Notes: generated from the sequence alone by a model not told the origin. A DNA stretch of 45,807 nucleotides from Chloroflexota bacterium (GCA_005880855.1 VBGM01000149.1:1-45807); one strand, 5' to 3'; positions 23,227-31,960 are shown, counted from the stretch's first letter. Translations and numbers: made by a program.

Positions 23227-24978
23227 ATCCGATCTGTCGGGTGGGACGACCTTGATGTGAAGCTCTTTCAGCAGCTCGGGGTCGACGGGACTCGGCGCCC
23301 CGAGCATCAGGTCCTGGTGACTTTGGGTCTTCGGAAACGGGACGACGTCGCGGATGTTGTCGGTCCGGTTCATAGCCATCATCAGTCGGTCGATGCCGGA
23401 CGCGATGCCACCGTGAGGAGGCACTCCGTACTCGAAGGCGTCGAGCAAGTGCCCGAACTGCTCCTGTATCCGCTCGCGGCTCATGCCCAGGACCTCGAAC
23501 ACGCGCTCCTGCAGCGCCCGCTCGTGAATGCGAATGCTGCCACCCGCGATCTCGACGCCGTTGAGAACGCAGTCGTACGCCCGAGCGCGGACCGCATAAG
23601 GCTGCGTGTCGATGAGATGCATGTCCTGCGGCCAGGGGGACGTGAACGGGTGGTGACCGTAGGTGAGCTTGCCCTGGTCGTCCTCTTCGAAAAGGTACAT
23701 GGGGTAGATCCACGTGAACTTCCACTCGCCTTCGCGGATGAGCTTTCGGCTGCGAGCGATCTCTCGACGTAGAAGCCCCATCACCGTCTCGGCCTTGCGG
23801 CGGCGGTCCGCGACCATGAGGACGAGGTCCTGGTCTCCCGCTCCGGCCGAAGATCGTATGGCCGCCACCTCGCCTTCGCTCAGGTGTCTGTCCAGCGGAC
23901 CCGGCAACCAGGCCAGTCCCTTAGCACCCGCGCCCTTTGCCATCAAAGCAAGCTCGTCGAGCTCGCGCCGTGACATGTCGCGACCGCCAGGCACGGCGAG
24001 GCATCGGACGACGCCGCCCTCGGCAAGCGCCGATCGAAGGATGGTCGCGTTGGTTTCGCGCAGCGCCTCGCTCACATCGGCGATCTCGAGCTCGTAACGC
24101 AGGTCAGGTTTGTCGGTTCCATATCGCAGCAGCGACTCCTGCATGTCGAGACGCGGCAGCGGAGTTTTGATTTCGATGCCCAGGACATCCTTCCAGACCT
24201 GCACCCACAGACCCTCGATGAGGGTGAGGACGTCCTCTTCATCGCAGAAGGACATCTCGACGTCGAGCTGTGTGATCTCGACCACGCGATCCGCGCGCAG
24301 GTCCTCGTCGCGCAAGCATCGAGCGATCTGGTAGTAGCGACCCACGCCTGCAACCATCAGCAGCTGCTTGAGCTGCTGCGGCGACTGCGGCAATGCGAAG
24401 AAGTTTCCGGGGTGGAGACGCGACGGGACGATGAAGTCCCTCGAGCCCTCGGGTGTGCCTTTCAGCAGCATCGGGGTTTCAACCTCGACGAACTCGTGCT
24501 CGTCCATGTACCGATGCATTGCCTTCACGAGCCGATGACGCATCTCCAGCATTCGCTGCATTCGTGGGCGCCGAAGGTCGAGGTAGCGGTACTTGAGCCG
24601 CGTCGCTTCGTCCGCCTCGACCTCGTCTTCGATCTGGAATGGCGGCGTCTTGGCCGTGGAGATCACCTCGAGCTCGGCGGCTGTAACCTCGACCTCGCCC
24701 GTCGCCATGCGCGGGTTCTCCTTTCCTTTCGGCCTGCGGCCGACGGCGCCCTTGACCCGGACGACGAACTCCGAACGGAGGTCTGAGGCGGCCTGGTGCA
24801 CCCTGGGCGCGCCAGTAGGGTTGAAGACGACCTGCACATCGCCCCAGCGGTCGCGCAGGTCGATGAAGATCAGGCCACCATGGTCGCGGCGACGGGCCAC
24901 CCATCCGAACAGCTCGACCTCGTGGCCGACGTCACTTGCTCGCAGCGAGCCGCAGTGCGGCGCCGTGAACCCGCTCAC
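23221..24978 (-). CDS. aspS: Aspartyl-tRNA synthetase (bacterial type, with GAD insert)
   Basis: Charges tRNA-Asp; class IIb synthetase. The 585-residue protein has an N-terminal OB anticodon-binding domain (VELFGWVARRRDHGGLIFIDLRDR), motif 2 RCLRDEDLRADR, a bacterial GAD insertion (about residues 300-410) and motif 3 GIASGIDRLMM. The tail VPFPKTQSHQDLMLGAPS is typical. Motif 2 is followed by VVEITQLD rather than the usual PEFTQLD. Its ATG overlaps the hisS stop by 4 nt. Whether it also charges tRNA-Asn cannot be told here. Confidence 0.97.
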   Translation of the reverse strand: MSGFTAPHCGSLRASDVGHEVELFGWVARRRDHGGLIFIDLRDRWGDVQVVFNPTGAPRVHQAASDLRSEFVVRVKGAVGRRPKGKENPRMATGEVEVTAAELEVISTAKTPPFQIEDEVEADEATRLKYRYLDLRRPRMQRMLEMRHRLVKAMHRYMDEHEFVEVETPMLLKGTPEGSRDFIVPSRLHPGNFFALPQSPQQLKQLLMVAGVGRYYQIARCLRDEDLRADRVVEITQLDVEMSFCDEEDVLTLIEGLWVQVWKDVLGIEIKTPLPRLDMQESLLRYGTDKPDLRYELEIADVSEALRETNATILRSALAEGGVVRCLAVPGGRDMSRRELDELALMAKGAGAKGLAWLPGPLDRHLSEGEVAAIRSSAGAGDQDLVLMVADRRRKAETVMGLLRREIARSRKLIREGEWKFTWIYPMYLFEEDDQGKLTYGHHPFTSPWPQDMHLIDTQPYAVRARAYDCVLNGVEIAGGSIRIHERALQERVFEVLGMSRERIQEQFGHLLDAFEYGVPPHGGIASGIDRLMMAMNRTDNIRDVVPFPKTQSHQDLMLGAPSPVDPELLKELHIKVVPPDRSDR

Positions 24979-26234
24979 TTACCCAACCGCTGGGGGAGCT
25001 CGTCCCACGCCATCTCGGCCTGCTCCCCGCTCGCCATGTCGCGGAGGCGCGCCGTCCGGCGTGCCGCTTCGTCCGCGCTCAGAAGCACCACCCAGCGCGC
25101 GCCCAGCTTGGCCGCCGAGCGCATCTTCGCCGTCAGGCTCCTGGCTTCGTAGTCGACGGCGACGCTTCGCACGGCGCGGCAGATGCGCGCCACATTCGCA
25201 GCCTCGACCTCCAGGCCGGCATCAGCCAGCACCGCGACCTCGGCCGCCGCGGCCGCGACTACCTCCACCCCACTCGAAGCCATCACCTCGACCACGCGGT
25301 CGAAGCCGCCCGCAAACCCCACCCCTGGTGTCGGCGGCCAGCCCTCAGCCGCCGCCAGGCCGTCGTACCGACCGCCTGACGCGAGAGCGTCTTGCTGGCC
25401 GGATGCGCCGGCCGGATAGAACTCGAAGACCGTGCGCGTGTAGTAGTCGAGGCCGCGGACGAGATAGGGATTGTGGACGTACTCGATGCCGGCCGCCTCG
25501 ACGAGGTGCCGCACCTGCGTCCATGCCTGAGAGCAAGGCTCGCACAGGTGGTCGGTGATCCGCGGCGCGCCGGCCTTGAAGGGCTGGCACTGGGGAACCT
25601 TGCAGTCGAGCAGTCGCAAGGGGTTGGTCTCGAGCCGACGCTGGCAGTCGGGGTGAAGCTGCTCCTTGAGCGGCCGGTAGTACTCGCGCAGGCGATCGAG
25701 GTACGCAGGGCGGCAGACGCCGTCGCCGATGGAGTTGAGCTCGAGCGTCAGACCTGGGATGCCCGACTCGTTCAGCCAGGCGCCGGCGATCTCGATGACC
25801 TCTGCGTCGAGCGCCGGGCTTGCCGACCCGATCGCCTCGATGTCGAACTGATAGAACTGCCGATAGCGGCCTTTCTGCGGGCGGTCGTACCGAAACATCG
25901 GCCCGAACAGGTAGAGCCGCGCCGGCTGCGGGCCCTGCTTGAGACCGCCTTCGAAATAGGCACGCACGATGCCGGCGGTGGCCTCGGGTCTCAGCGCTAG
26001 CTGTCGTCCGCCGCGATCCTCGAACCGATATAGCTCTTTGGCGATGGCGTCGGTGTCCTCACCGACACGTTCGATCAGCTCGACCCGCTCGATGATCGGG
26101 GTCACGATCTCCTGGTAAGCGAACCTCGTCGCCACCTCGGCAGCAGCCCGCTCGGCGGCGCGCCACAGCGGGCGGTCGCGGGGCAGAATGTCGCGAACGC
26201 CGCGGACAGCCTTGATCGGCTCGGAGCGAGGCAT
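24975..26234 (-). CDS. hisS: Histidyl-tRNA synthetase
   Basis: Charges tRNA-His. The 419-residue protein begins RGVRDILPRDRPLWR and has LALRPEATAGIVRAY (motif 2 region), PMFRYDRPQKGRYRQFYQFD, VRGLDYYTRTVFEF (histidine-A box) and ASGGRYDGL. The anticodon-binding domain is at the C-terminus. The start at 26234 fits the family; upstream in-frame sequence is non-coding. A TACAAT box lies 9 nt before the ATG, suggesting a leaderless hisS-aspS mRNA. Confidence 0.96.
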   Translation of the reverse strand: MPRSEPIKAVRGVRDILPRDRPLWRAAERAAAEVATRFAYQEIVTPIIERVELIERVGEDTDAIAKELYRFEDRGGRQLALRPEATAGIVRAYFEGGLKQGPQPARLYLFGPMFRYDRPQKGRYRQFYQFDIEAIGSASPALDAEVIEIAGAWLNESGIPGLTLELNSIGDGVCRPAYLDRLREYYRPLKEQLHPDCQRRLETNPLRLLDCKVPQCQPFKAGAPRITDHLCEPCSQAWTQVRHLVEAAGIEYVHNPYLVRGLDYYTRTVFEFYPAGASGQQDALASGGRYDGLAAAEGWPPTPGVGFAGGFDRVVEVMASSGVEVVAAAAAEVAVLADAGLEVEAANVARICRAVRSVAVDYEARSLTAKMRSAAKLGARWVVLLSADEAARRTARLRDMASGEQAEMAWDELPQRLGK

Positions 26235-26243
26235 GGGTGTTCG

Positions 26244-26249
26244 ATTGTA
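26244..26249 (-). promoter_or_regulatory. Putative -10 element of hisS (leaderless)
   Basis: On the minus strand TACAAT ends 9 nt before the hisS ATG. With the usual 6-8 nt from the -10 box to the +1 site, the transcript would start at or next to the ATG. No Shine-Dalgarno sequence is present and no good -35 box is visible. This is a sequence-only call. Confidence 0.5.
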
Positions 26250-26291
26250 GGTAGAGACGAGAATCTGACTGCAGGGGCGGGCGCCTGCCTT

Positions 26292-26297
26292 TAGTAT
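26292..26297 (+). promoter_or_regulatory. Putative -10 element of the 26308 gene (leaderless)
   Basis: TAGTAT ends 10 nt before the ATG at 26308, mirroring the spacing of the divergent hisS box. There is no Shine-Dalgarno sequence in between, so a leaderless transcript is likely. The -35 region is not recognisable. Confidence 0.45.
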
Positions 26298-26307
26298 CCT
26301 GGCGCCA

Positions 26308-26661
26308 ATGCCAGCCGGAACAACAGCCCTTATCCAGCTCGTCTCCCTCGTGCTCGCCGGGCTCGCGCTCATCATGGGCGCGTACCTGCTCATCATCGGC
26401 CGGCGTCCATGGCGCGACGAGGACAGCAGCAGCGTCGCCCCGCGCGTGCGGCTGCTCGGGATCAGCTACATCCTCGTGTTCGGCTCGGCCATGATCCAGA
26501 TCGTTCTCCAGCCGGTAGGCCTCGAAGGCGAGCTCCTGGGCGGACTCATGGTCATCGGCGGAATGATCGTGCTGGTCGTCGTCTTGCTCGAAGCTCGCGC
26601 CTCCCGGCAATCCGCCCGCGAAGAAAGATCGGATCGCCTCGACAGCCGCCTGGGTAACTGA
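26308..26661 (+). CDS. Three-helix membrane protein, unknown function
   Basis: A 117-residue protein with three hydrophobic helices (about residues 8-30, 48-68 and 75-95) and a basic, polar C-terminal tail (ARASRQSAREERSDRLD). I do not recognise the family. It is divergent from hisS and its stop abuts that of the convergent sensor-kinase gene with no gap. Coding is supported by the clear membrane pattern and a plausible promoter. Confidence 0.6.
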   Translation: MPAGTTALIQLVSLVLAGLALIMGAYLLIIGRRPWRDEDSSSVAPRVRLLGISYILVFGSAMIQIVLQPVGLEGELLGGLMVIGGMIVLVVVLLEARASRQSAREERSDRLDSRLGN

Positions 26662-28287
26662 CTACATCCCTTTGGGTGTGGCGCGCCAGCCGGTGGCCGC
26701 GCTGAGCGTCTCCGACAGCTCGTCGAGGTGGATGGGCTTGCTCATGTAGTCGTCGAACCCGGCCCTGAGGCATCTGTCCTTGTCACCGGGCGCCGCCATC
26801 GCCGTGAGCGCGACCAGGCGTGGTCGGGTGCCGCGAGGCCAACGGCGGACGATGGCCTCTGCCGCCTGCAGCCCGTCCATCTCGGGCATCAGCACGTCCA
26901 TCAGCACGGCGTCGTACTGCTCCCTTGCGACGGCGGCAACCGCCTCGCGGCCGTTCGAGACCACGTCGACGTGATGGCCGAGCTTGCCGACCAGGCGACG
27001 CAGGGTGTTCTGGTTGAGCGGGTTGTCCTCGGCGACAAGCACCTTCAACACACCCGGAGCAACTTCGGGATGCGGCTCGGGCTCGACCTCCTGATGCGTC
27101 CCGACCTGGGCCATGACGTCATGCAGCTTGTGCGGCGGCACCGGCTTGGTGAGCGTTGCCTGCACGACCCCGCTGTCGGCGGCGCCGGCCTCCTCAGGAC
27201 CGGGCGTTGCCGCGGTCACGAGAACGATGGGAAGCTGCGCCGGCGATCGCTGCGACCTCAATGCGATCGAAAGCGCCAGGCCGTCGATGGCCGGCCGCCG
27301 GTGCTCGACGATCGCCAGGTCGAAAGGCTGTCCCTCCTGCACGAGGGCCAGGGCGTCGGCCACATTGGCGACAGTCGCGGGCGCTCCCCACAGCTCGGCC
27401 TGGAGTGCGAGCACACGCCGCTCGGTGGCGTCGGCCGCGATGACCAGGACGCGCATGCCTTCCAGCGTTCGCTGCGTGACGGCGACCGGCGTATGCATGA
27501 CCTGGGTCAGGATCGTGAACTCGAACGTCGTGCCCGCGTCCGGCCCTTTCTCGACACCGCCCTGCTCGACACGGAGCTCGCCATCCATCATCTCCACCAG
27601 CCGGCGGCAGATCGAGAGGCTGACGATGGCGAGCGCATCGCCCGGCACGTCCAGCTGTGCTTCCCCGCCGATGTCATCGCCGAGGCCGCTGCGCAGGATC
27701 CTGGCCGCAATCCCACGGCCCGTGTCGCGAACCCGGAAGCGAAGCTCCATGAGATCGCCGCGTGCCTGGCAGCTCAACTGGACATCGATGCCGCCACGCT
27801 CAGTACGCTCGATGCCACCATGAAGCAGCGCGAGCATCACTTGCTCGATGCGGCGAGAGTCGCCGATGATGACGCTGGGGACGTCGGGCTCGGCGCGGAA
27901 CGAAAGCTCCAGACTCTTGCCACCCGCCTCTTCGACTACCGTGCCGAGGCATGACTCAACGCTGGCGCGCACGTCGAATGGATGAAGGGCAAGCTCGAAG
28001 TCGCCGCTCTGAATGACCGCCGCGTCGAGGATATCGTCGAGAAGCCTTGCCACGCGATTGGCTCCCGTCTCCACGATTGCGGAGAGTTCCCGCTGCTCGC
28101 TGGTCGTCGCGGTCGCGGAAAGCATGCTCGCGGCGCTCACGATGGCGTTGAGCTCGTTGCGCAGCTGATGGCCGAAGTCCAGCAGCAGGTCTTCTCGTGC
28201 CACCGCCGACAGAAGCGGTTCTCCGTTCGGCATAGGGATCGCCTGCGCAGGCGGGTTGGTGTCTTCTTCCTGGTCCTTCAGATCCAT
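26662..28287 (-). CDS. Hybrid sensor kinase-like protein with degenerate CA and first REC domains
   Basis: A 541-residue soluble protein next to cpaF. Residues 36-100 form a HisKA dimerisation domain with His40 in FGHQLRNELNAI. Residues 105-262 form the ATPase domain: its N-box reads MLALLHGGIERT, with Gly157 for the essential Asn; the G1 box DTGRG (188-192) is kept; the G2 glycines are lost (GDALAIVSLS). REC1 (279-395) has Glu328 at the phospho-Asp position and only one acidic residue in the metal pocket. REC2 (414-533) is intact: Asp464 and Lys517. It starts 1 nt after cpaF's stop. Phosphotransfer from another kinase is more likely than autophosphorylation. Confidence 0.85.
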   Translation of the reverse strand: MDLKDQEEDTNPPAQAIPMPNGEPLLSAVAREDLLLDFGHQLRNELNAIVSAASMLSATATTSEQRELSAIVETGANRVARLLDDILDAAVIQSGDFELALHPFDVRASVESCLGTVVEEAGGKSLELSFRAEPDVPSVIIGDSRRIEQVMLALLHGGIERTERGGIDVQLSCQARGDLMELRFRVRDTGRGIAARILRSGLGDDIGGEAQLDVPGDALAIVSLSICRRLVEMMDGELRVEQGGVEKGPDAGTTFEFTILTQVMHTPVAVTQRTLEGMRVLVIAADATERRVLALQAELWGAPATVANVADALALVQEGQPFDLAIVEHRRPAIDGLALSIALRSQRSPAQLPIVLVTAATPGPEEAGAADSGVVQATLTKPVPPHKLHDVMAQVGTHQEVEPEPHPEVAPGVLKVLVAEDNPLNQNTLRRLVGKLGHHVDVVSNGREAVAAVAREQYDAVLMDVLMPEMDGLQAAEAIVRRWPRGTRPRLVALTAMAAPGDKDRCLRAGFDDYMSKPIHLDELSETLSAATGWRATPKGM

Positions 28288-28288
28288 G

Positions 28289-29773
28289 TCAGTAGAGCCG
28301 CTCCGCCGGAGGCTGCGCCACCGGCACGAACATCTCCTCGGCGAGCTCGACCCCGTTGGAGCGGAAGTGATGCAGCTGCGCGGAGCGAGCGCCTGTTGCG
28401 GTGTGATACCCGACCGCGCGCCCGTCGGGGTTGACCCCCACCTGGCGGTACGCAAACAGCTCCTGGAGAGCGATCTCGCCGTCGACAAGGCCGAGCACCT
28501 CGGCGACGCTGACCACCTTGCGGGTGCCGCCACGCAGGCGCTCCGTCTGCACGATGACGTTGACAGCGGACGCAATCTGGCTGCGAATCGCCCTCGACGG
28601 CAGCTCGGTGCCGGCCAGCAGCACAAGCGTCTCGAGCCGGTTCACCGCATCGCGCGGGTTGTTCGCGTGCAGCGTGCTCATCGATCCATCGTGCCCGGTG
28701 TTCATCGCCTGGAGCATGTCGAGCGCCTCAGGACCGCGGCACTCGCCGACCACGATCCGGTCCGGCCTCATGCGTAGGCAGTTGCGCACTAGATCCCGGA
28801 TCGAGATCGCGCCTCTACCCTCCACGTTCTGGGGTTTTGACTCGAGGCTGATCACATGGACCTGCCGGAGGCGCAGCTCCGCCGCATCCTCGCAGGTGAC
28901 GATTCGTTCGTTGGCGGGGATGAAGCTCGACAGCACGTTGAGGAGAGTGGTCTTGCCCGACCCGGTGCCTCCGGACACGATGATGTTCAAGCGCGTTTTC
29001 ACCGCCGCGTCGAGGTAAGACATGATCGCGGCGGTGGCGCCGCCGGTGTTGACGATCTGGTCCGGGCTGAGCACCTCTCGCCCGAACTTGCGGATAGTAA
29101 GGCACGGACCGTAGATGGCCACCGGTGGGATGACTACGTTGACGCGCGAGCCGTCCTTGAGTCGCGCGTCACACATCGGCTCGGATTCGTCGACGCGGCG
29201 GCCGATCGTGGAAACAATGCGGTCGATCACGCGACGAAGGCTCCGCTCGTCCTCGAACGCCAGCGTGGTCAGCTCGATCTTTCCGCGCCGCTCGACGAAT
29301 ATCTGCTCCGGCCGGTTCACCATCACCTCGCTGATGTCAGGGTCCCGAAGCAGCGCTTCAAGCGGTCCCAGGCCGATGACCTCGTCGAACAGGATCTCGA
29401 CCAGCCTCTCCTTGTCCGACGCTGTGACGAGCGCAGCTGGAGGCTTGGACCGAAAGTGCTCTTCGGTCAGCTGAAGCAGGAGACGGCGGATGCCGGCTCT
29501 GTTGTTGATATCGATCTGGGCGGTGTGATGCGAAAGAAGCTGCGCGTGGATCTCGGCTTTGGCGGCCGCCAGCGCCGGACTCAGCGATGCCACCTGGTCT
29601 GAAAGTTCGATCGGGTTGGTGAGCACTTCCTCCGGGGGTGTGGCCGGCAGGGGCGCGACAACCGGGGCCGGCGCGACGACCTCAGCCACTGATACCGGAG
29701 CCGGGGCGGGCGCCACAGTGCCCGTCATCGGCGACTGCTGGTAGCGGCGGTCGAACCGCTCAGAAAGCTTCAT
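28289..29773 (-). CDS. cpaF: Tad pilus motor ATPase CpaF/TadA
   Basis: Secretion-type hexameric ATPase that powers Flp pilus assembly. The 494-residue protein has a Pro/Ala-rich N-terminus, the CpaF N-terminal domain (FDEVIGLGPLEALLRDPDISEVMVN is at about residues 129-153), Walker A GGTGSGKT (268-275), Walker B RIVVGECRGPE and the histidine-box SMSTLHANNPRDA. It overlaps the upstream HEAT-repeat gene by 4 nt. TadB and TadC, its membrane partners, are on the plus-strand arm. Confidence 0.94.
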   Translation of the reverse strand: MKLSERFDRRYQQSPMTGTVAPAPAPVSVAEVVAPAPVVAPLPATPPEEVLTNPIELSDQVASLSPALAAAKAEIHAQLLSHHTAQIDINNRAGIRRLLLQLTEEHFRSKPPAALVTASDKERLVEILFDEVIGLGPLEALLRDPDISEVMVNRPEQIFVERRGKIELTTLAFEDERSLRRVIDRIVSTIGRRVDESEPMCDARLKDGSRVNVVIPPVAIYGPCLTIRKFGREVLSPDQIVNTGGATAAIMSYLDAAVKTRLNIIVSGGTGSGKTTLLNVLSSFIPANERIVTCEDAAELRLRQVHVISLESKPQNVEGRGAISIRDLVRNCLRMRPDRIVVGECRGPEALDMLQAMNTGHDGSMSTLHANNPRDAVNRLETLVLLAGTELPSRAIRSQIASAVNVIVQTERLRGGTRKVVSVAEVLGLVDGEIALQELFAYRQVGVNPDGRAVGYHTATGARSAQLHHFRSNGVELAEEMFVPVAQPPAERLY

Positions 29774-30615
29774 GCGGACCGCCGCCTCATGGACGCGCTG
29801 ATGCGCATACGGGCGCGCATGGCGGCTTTGCGGATCGTCTCGTCCGGATCCGTGCCGAGCATTCGCATCGCATCGGCCCCGGCGGGGTCACCGATCATCG
29901 ACACTGCCCGGCAGGCGGCCACTCTTATCTGGGTTTCGCATTGGCGGTCCTGCGCCATTTTGACGAGAAGGGGCGTCCTCAGCGCATCTCCACGCAATCC
30001 GCATGCCATGAGGACCGTTACCGTGGCCTGGGGGCTGCTCGTTTCCCTCAAGAGCGCCTCGAGATCGATGTCCGAAGCCGCCCGGGACAGCTCCTTGGCC
30101 ACCCGGTGTTGCGGCAGGCGGTCGGCGCGGGACATGAGGGCCTCGACCACCCGCCTACCCCCCGCCTGGCCGAGCGCCCGGACCGCGACCTCGCGGACGG
30201 CCGGGTTCTCGTCGTCCAGCAGATCCGCCAGCCATGGCACAGCGTCCGGCATGCGGAGCGCCCCGCAGATCCGTGCGCCGGCGATCCGGACGCGCGGGTC
30301 GGGGTCGCCCAGGGAATTGATGAGGTCGGCCTCCAGGCCGCTCCGGCGGAAGGTGTTGACGACCTTGAGCTGGGCCGCGAGTCCGGTGCCGGCGCGCTCC
30401 AGGCCTGCCGAGATCACCAGTGCGACTGATTCGGCGTCAGCCAGCATCTCTGCGGCTTTCACGTCGAGTGTTACGCGGGGGTCACCGCCAATCGCGGTGG
30501 CCAGCACGCGGTCGATCTTTGACGCCAAGCGTGTACGCGGACCGGCGGTGCGAAGGGCGCTCGTCCGCCGGGAAAATCGTCTCGAATCGCCGTCAGGCGG
30601 GGGTTTGCTGCTCAA
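29770..30615 (-). CDS. HEAT-repeat protein of the Tad locus
   Basis: A 281-residue helical-repeat protein. Repeats such as DLINSLGDPDPRVRIAGARI, WLADLLDDENPAVREVAVRA and CETQIRVAACRAVSMIGDP follow the HEAT/PBS-lyase pattern from about residue 90 onward. Such repeats usually make protein-protein contacts. It is the first gene of the cpaF arm and overlaps cpaF by 4 nt, so a scaffold role for the motor is plausible but inferred. The start is uncertain: TTG at 30615 lacks a Shine-Dalgarno sequence, and an internal TTG near codon 30 is possible. Confidence 0.72.
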   Translation of the reverse strand: MSSKPPPDGDSRRFSRRTSALRTAGPRTRLASKIDRVLATAIGGDPRVTLDVKAAEMLADAESVALVISAGLERAGTGLAAQLKVVNTFRRSGLEADLINSLGDPDPRVRIAGARICGALRMPDAVPWLADLLDDENPAVREVAVRALGQAGGRRVVEALMSRADRLPQHRVAKELSRAASDIDLEALLRETSSPQATVTVLMACGLRGDALRTPLLVKMAQDRQCETQIRVAACRAVSMIGDPAGADAMRMLGTDPDETIRKAAMRARMRISASMRRRSA

Positions 30616-30677
30616 GACATGCCGCGAAGTAAGGTTCGATCTGGGGGGACGTTGCTACATTATCGGCGTTTTGAGCG

Positions 30678-30703
30678 CCCGCGAGGTTCGCGAAGGTCGC
30701 GGG
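30678..30703. promoter_or_regulatory. Inverted repeat in the cpaE leader
   Basis: CCCGCGA (30678-30684) and TCGCGGG (30697-30703) are a perfect 7-bp inverted repeat, with a second CGCGAGGTTCGCG palindrome nested in it. It lies in the 109-nt gap between the divergent HEAT and cpaE-like genes, just before the ribosome-binding site GGAGGAAGGAG (about 5 nt from the GTG). TACATT at 30656-30661 is a possible -10 box. An operator or leader hairpin is inferred. Confidence 0.4.
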
Positions 30704-30724
30704 TCGGGGGAGGAAGGAGCACCG

Positions 30725-31960
30725 GTGGCTGCAAGTGGATCGCATTCGGCCGAGCCTCCGTCGGTCCTGCAACTACGTGTGCGCATCCTCGAAATGTCGT
30801 CGGTTTTCGCTGAGCTCCCCGATGGGGCGCTCCGCGCCCTCGCCCGGCGGATGCAGCCGGTCAAGCTCTCCCCCAACGACACGCTCCGGCTCGGCGGTCG
30901 GGGCGGCGACGTCGTGATCTTCCTGGCCTCGGGGGTCGCCGAGCAGTCAATCACCGACGCCGCGGGCAAGCTCCTGCTGACCCGGCGCCCGGCCCCCGGC
31001 GACCTCCTCATACTCCCCGCCCCCCGGACCGGTGACCGCTATGTGACCAGCATCCGCGGACTGTCGGCGTCCACTCTGCTCACGCTCGACCGCGATGGGC
31101 TGCTGGAAGGCCTCGGGGCCGACGTCGAAAAGGTTGCGATCGCCCTCGACAAGCTATGGGAGCAGCAGGTGGCGGCTGCGGCTGCCACTGAGGCGCAGGC
31201 CGCCTCGCGCTCGTCGGCGCCGATCGTGGCTTTCTTCTCCGCCAAGGGGGGTTCGGGCGTCAGCACGCTGGCCGTGAACACGGCGGCGGCGCTGGCGGCG
31301 AAGTATCCGAAGCAGGTGCTGCTGATCGACATCTCAGCACCGTTCGGCCACGCGGCGCTGTTCGCCGACCTCGTCGCCACCGGTTCCATCGCTGGGGCGT
31401 CCAAGGCCGCGCCCGCCGACTTCGAGAAGAACCTGCGCGGCGCGATCGTGTACCACAAGACCGGCCTGGGGGTCCTTCCGGGGACTCTTCGTCCCGAGCA
31501 GGTTGACCTGATGAATGCCGAGCTGACCGGCCGCGCACTTGATGTCGCTGCTGGGTGGCACCGCATCGTGCTCGCCGACCTCGGCACCTCTCTCTCAGAA
31601 GCTGCCCTGGTCGTCATCGAGCGCGCTGAACGTTTGGTCGTGGTCGTGCCGCCTGAGATGGCGGCGATGGCGGACGCGAGACGGTCCCTTGCGATCTTTC
31701 GCGACATCATGAACGTGCCCGACAACCGCCTCGAGCTCGTCCTCAACAACCGGGTCCCCGGCGCGCCTTTGGATCGAAACGGCGTCGAAGCAACCCTCGG
31801 CCACAAGATGTCGCTCACGGTCAACTTCGACGACACCCGCCCCGAGGACGCGGCGCTGGCCGGCAGCCTGGTGCTCCAGCGCGACCCGTCTTCGCAGGTC
31901 TCCCGCGGCTCGAACGAGCTTGCTCGCTTGATCGTCGGGAAGTTGAAGCTCGATGGTTAA
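30725..31960 (+). CDS. cpaE: CpaE/TadZ-like ATPase with N-terminal CRP-like sensor domain
   Basis: A 411-residue protein. Residues 27-130 resemble a cyclic-nucleotide-binding fold (FAELPDGALRALARRM, LASGVAEQSI, PGDLLILP, RGLSASTLLTLDRDGLL). Residues 165-411 form a ParA/MinD-type ATPase with the CpaE-style P-loop KGGSGVST (174-181), in which the usual GK lysine is Val; CpaE/TadZ proteins localise the Tad machine at the pole. The start is the GTG following GGAGGAAGGAG. It overlaps tadE by 8 nt. The family usually has a receiver-like N-terminal domain; the CRP-like one here is unusual. Confidence 0.85.
   Translation: MAASGSHSAEPPSVLQLRVRILEMSSVFAELPDGALRALARRMQPVKLSPNDTLRLGGRGGDVVIFLASGVAEQSITDAAGKLLLTRRPAPGDLLILPAPRTGDRYVTSIRGLSASTLLTLDRDGLLEGLGADVEKVAIALDKLWEQQVAAAAATEAQAASRSSAPIVAFFSAKGGSGVSTLAVNTAAALAAKYPKQVLLIDISAPFGHAALFADLVATGSIAGASKAAPADFEKNLRGAIVYHKTGLGVLPGTLRPEQVDLMNAELTGRALDVAAGWHRIVLADLGTSLSEAALVVIERAERLVVVVPPEMAAMADARRSLAIFRDIMNVPDNRLELVLNNRVPGAPLDRNGVEATLGHKMSLTVNFDDTRPEDAALAGSLVLQRDPSSQVSRGSNELARLIVGKLKLDG

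Noticed and set aside
26728-27954. Long plus-strand frame opposite the sensor kinase (408 codons)
   Set aside because: Antisense shadow; the minus strand has clear HisKA and receiver motifs, while this frame has none.
29789-30724. Upstream extension of the cpaE-like frame by about 310 codons
   Set aside because: It lies antisense to the HEAT-repeat gene; the GTG at 30725 has a strong ribosome-binding site and the sensor domain begins just after it.
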